From: Straminergon stramineum
Taxonomy: Eukaryota > Streptophyta > Bryopsida > Hypnales > Calliergonaceae
Reading direction: 5' to 3'
DNA length: 64,000 nucleotides
NCBI GenBank assembly: GCA_963920665.1
Contig: OY987263.1
Location: forward strand, 45,543,218 to 45,607,217
Shown: piece by piece, positions 61,801 through 64,000 of the stretch
Numbering within the stretch: position 1 is the first letter of the stretch
How the letters are laid out: each line of letters begins with the position of its first letter
Translations under genes and position numbers: made by a program
Notes under the pieces: generated by a model
What the model saw: the letters and a program-made list of their open reading frames with translations, nothing else
What the model was told of the DNA's origin: nothing
Databases searched by the model: none

Positions 61801-61844
61801 TTGAAGGGGCATCATCTGTTGAATCAAATGATGTGTGTGACTAG
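58808..61844 (+). CDS. Purple acid phosphatase, PAP28/29 type, with C-terminal membrane segment
   Basis: Metallophosphatase of the secretory pathway that hydrolyses phosphate esters. Exons 58808-58963, 59826-59967, 60348-60781, 60945-61252 and 61457-61844, all GT-AG with consistent phase, give 475 residues. Residues 12-33 form a signal peptide, followed by VLRFNREGTFKILQ. Metal-site motifs are all present: VADMH (Asp 55), TGDN (Asp 101), GNHD (135-137), YFHIP (His 270) and VGHDH (320-322). The typical purple-colour Tyr of GDxxY is absent (GDNID), and the third motif is GNHD rather than GNHE, as in the plant PAP14/16/28/29 group. Odd: after the catalytic domain there is a hydrophobic helix (about 427-447), then a basic tail (RKFQRRKR) and a Ser-rich end, so the enzyme is probably anchored by its C-terminus; most members I know of end soon after the WKRLDD-like segment. 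The start is the first ATG giving a signal peptide. Confidence 0.92.
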
Positions 61845-62754
61845 TGAGTTTCAGAGTAGTGAAAGAAGTCAAACTGTTCAACGTGGAGTGCTTCCGGTGT
61901 CGGAATTGGGAGGACCTGTAGAAGGGGGCAATAGTGGTGGAGTCTTCTCTCAATTTTCTAACAGAGAAGGCGAGCTCCACCATTGGAAGCACGAAGATGA
62001 GTCTCCAATCACAAAGCATGAAGACTTTGGAGAACGCAAGTATCTCACGTGGCAAGTTTATCCAATGATGAGAACCTCCAACTATGGAAGTACTGAAACC
62101 CCTTATGGACGACCACCTTGTTGTTGCTGCTGCTTTTGTTGCTTGAAGGACTAAGTTGCTGCTGCATCGGCCCTTACATGTAGAGTATGGTACATGTTTC
62201 TTTTTACTGGTTTATGTACATAGCGAATCTTCACTTCAATGCTTTACGGAGTACTCCGTATCAGGCAAGAGTAATAGACCACTTTCGCAGTCAATCAAAT
62301 GGGGAATCTTTGTAATGCTAATGGCAATAGTGTTTCCAGTAGTCCAAGGAGTCTGGCGTGCACGAATGACTGTTTTGAGGCGCGAAATCCAGAAACTTTG
62401 TGGGAGTTTTGTGGAAAGTCTGAGCAAATGTGAGTTCTATTTAAAGGGAGTATCAGTTACAGAGATTTGATATGTAAGTGGAGGAATTGAGGGTGACGTC
62501 TCATTACTAGGCAAGTGCAAGCATTGCAGATGAAAGACGTCAATTTTCCTTGTTTTATGAATTCCTCTACAAATTCCTTTAATATATTGGATTGTATTTG
62601 ACACCCTTTCCATCCATATGAACTCTGGTCCTCTCAGAGGGGGCCGGCGTGACCCCATAAAAATCTTTAGCCAGTGTAGGCATGCAGCATAATCATAAAT
62701 TCTAGTGTGCCTGTGCCGTTGCCACAGCGGAAATAAAAGTAAGAGTACTCTTCT
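61845..62754. other. 3' region of the phosphatase gene
   Basis: Likely 3' UTR. A different frame, 61801-62154, stays open for 118 codons past the stop and ends in a Cys cluster (PPCCCCCFCCLKD); 62156-62470 is also open. No splice arrangement that clearly adds them was found. Confidence 0.4.
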
Positions 62755-62930
62755 AATTTTTTAATTCATAAAAACTTTGAAATTCAATGTTTTTTCTGTC
62801 GTGAGTCAAAACCCTACAAATCAAAGCCCATACATCCTCCTCGTAGAGAGCTTTTCGACAGTACCAAGAACGTAACTGGGGATATAGGATTTAAAAGATC
62901 TCATTAAAACAAACAAAATAAACAAACAAG
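62755..62930. repeat. Repeat R1, copy without insertion
   Basis: CTTTGAAATTCAATG...GTGAGTCAAAACCCTACAAATCAAAGCCCATAC and GACAGTACCAAGAACGTAAC match both halves of the interrupted R1 copy at 43690-44330. Confidence 0.7.
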
Positions 62931-64000
62931 CTCATATAAGATAGATATTGGATATGTTACTTTGTTTTCTCAGCTTGAAGGCTAAGAAATTTGGGATGGA
63001 GACAACAAGTACATCAAGACTAACAGAGGCACTACTAGAAAACATAATTCAGATTTAATTCACTAGACACCTTCACAATTATGAAAAATAAAAACAATAG
63101 CATTAGTCAATGCTAGAAATTTGACAATATAAAAAAAAGATGTTCTAGTATAATATAAAAGAATATAAAGTTATATATATTTGATGTTATTTTGAATTTT
63201 TATTTTATTTTTTTGCAATTTATGGAGATAAAAAATTTTATAACAAAATTTTGAAGTCAAATTTCAATCAATAAAAATCCAAAATCCATGAAACTTGCAA
63301 CAGTTGATTCTAATTAAGATGTAAATTTTTCATATAAAAAGAAATGAGACATTTTGACTTTTCACAAAAAGTATATTTATTTATAGAAATTTCATTTAAA
63401 TAATAAGAAGTCTAATTGTAATCCATTCTAAGTGAAATTACACTTGAAGGTAGAATCCCTTTTGTACCACAACTTGTCAAAATTTCACTTCATAATTCTA
63501 ATTTCTCAATTTACGAGAGTGATTTAGATGGTGGCCCACCACTTTTGGCATTCACTATACTCTAATAGATTTATGGCATACTTCCACTTCATTTCCCATC
63601 TTAGGCATGAGTGGGGTCATTAAGCATTGAGTCTCCTATTGAATTATTCCCCCATTATACAATAGAATGGCATAAACTACTTATAATACCAACTACTATA
63701 AAAAAAATCTTCTACATTATGGTATGATTTCTCCGGGGCTACCCATCGCAAAACACAATGGAAGCCCTTCTTCTAAAGGTCTCCCACTAAGATAAAGTAG
63801 GAGGCTCAAACTCCTACTAAGCATTAAAAGCAAACATGACAAAGAGGTACATTGAGCTTTCTTCAATATACCAACTCTACACATTTCAAGAGGTGGTTGC
63901 TTTTGATGACCATTGCATTTCAATTTCAAAAATTTGTAACTAATTCCACAAAGGTCCAAAAAATATAAAATGACTTGGGTTAGATACCAATTCCATTTTT
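62931..64000. other. AT-rich spacer to right edge, no gene recognised
   Basis: Frame 63717-63959 (minus) is unsupported. No repeat boundary identified. Confidence 0.45.

Noticed and set aside
1..64000. CRISPR arrays, bacterial operons, rRNA or organelle insertions
   Set aside because: No regularly spaced repeats, no ribosome-binding sites ahead of frames, and no recognisable rRNA or organelle gene sequence; the genes have plant introns.

Overview
The window is nuclear DNA from a land plant. It is AT-rich and poor in genes, and its genes have many GT-AG introns. Three genes are recognisable. One is the plant-type fused methionine-salvage enzyme DEP1 (15347-20945, minus, 11 exons). One is a STIG1-type secreted cysteine-rich protein (32301-33642, minus, probably two exons). 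One is a PAP28/29-type metallophosphatase (58808-61844, plus, 5 exons). STIG1 proteins and the MtnB-MtnC fusion both point to a land plant. The low gene density and dense repeats fit a large genome, possibly a lycophyte, fern or other non-flowering lineage. The species cannot be fixed from the sequence.

Layout: 0-0.8 kb holds the 5' end of an unidentified gene leaving the left edge. 2.0-6.1 kb is a three-exon, transposase-like pseudogene whose frame is intact except for six stop codons. 6.8-15.3 kb is repeats and MITEs. 15.3-21 kb is DEP1, with MITEs in its introns. 21-32 kb is AT-rich repeat territory. 32.3-33.6 kb is the STIG1 gene. 34-40 kb is AT-rich repeats. 40.2-43.5 kb is a GC-richer island with exon-like minus-strand frames of unknown identity. 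43.7-57 kb is repeats, including a 1.14-kb inverted repeat. 58-62 kb is the phosphatase island. 62-64 kb is repeats.

The most striking signal is a swarm of about fifteen elements bounded by TTAA. They begin CCCCTAAA/CCCTTAAA/CCCTAGAA and end with the reverse complement followed by TTAA again. They run from 50 bp to 1.6 kb and fall into at least four internal families. TTAA target duplications with CCY...RGG ends are the signature of the piggyBac superfamily, which I know as animal, fungal and protist elements and as little reported from land plants. No piggyBac transposase was found here. Other MITE groups have TA-type or longer terminal repeats. One is nested in a second repeat so that an empty site can be compared.

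The three recognised genes act in unrelated processes (methylthioadenosine recycling, secreted apoplastic signalling, phosphate ester hydrolysis) and do not form a functional cluster. DEP1 carries one extra base in exon 4 that breaks its frame. This is either an assembly error or an early step of gene loss.
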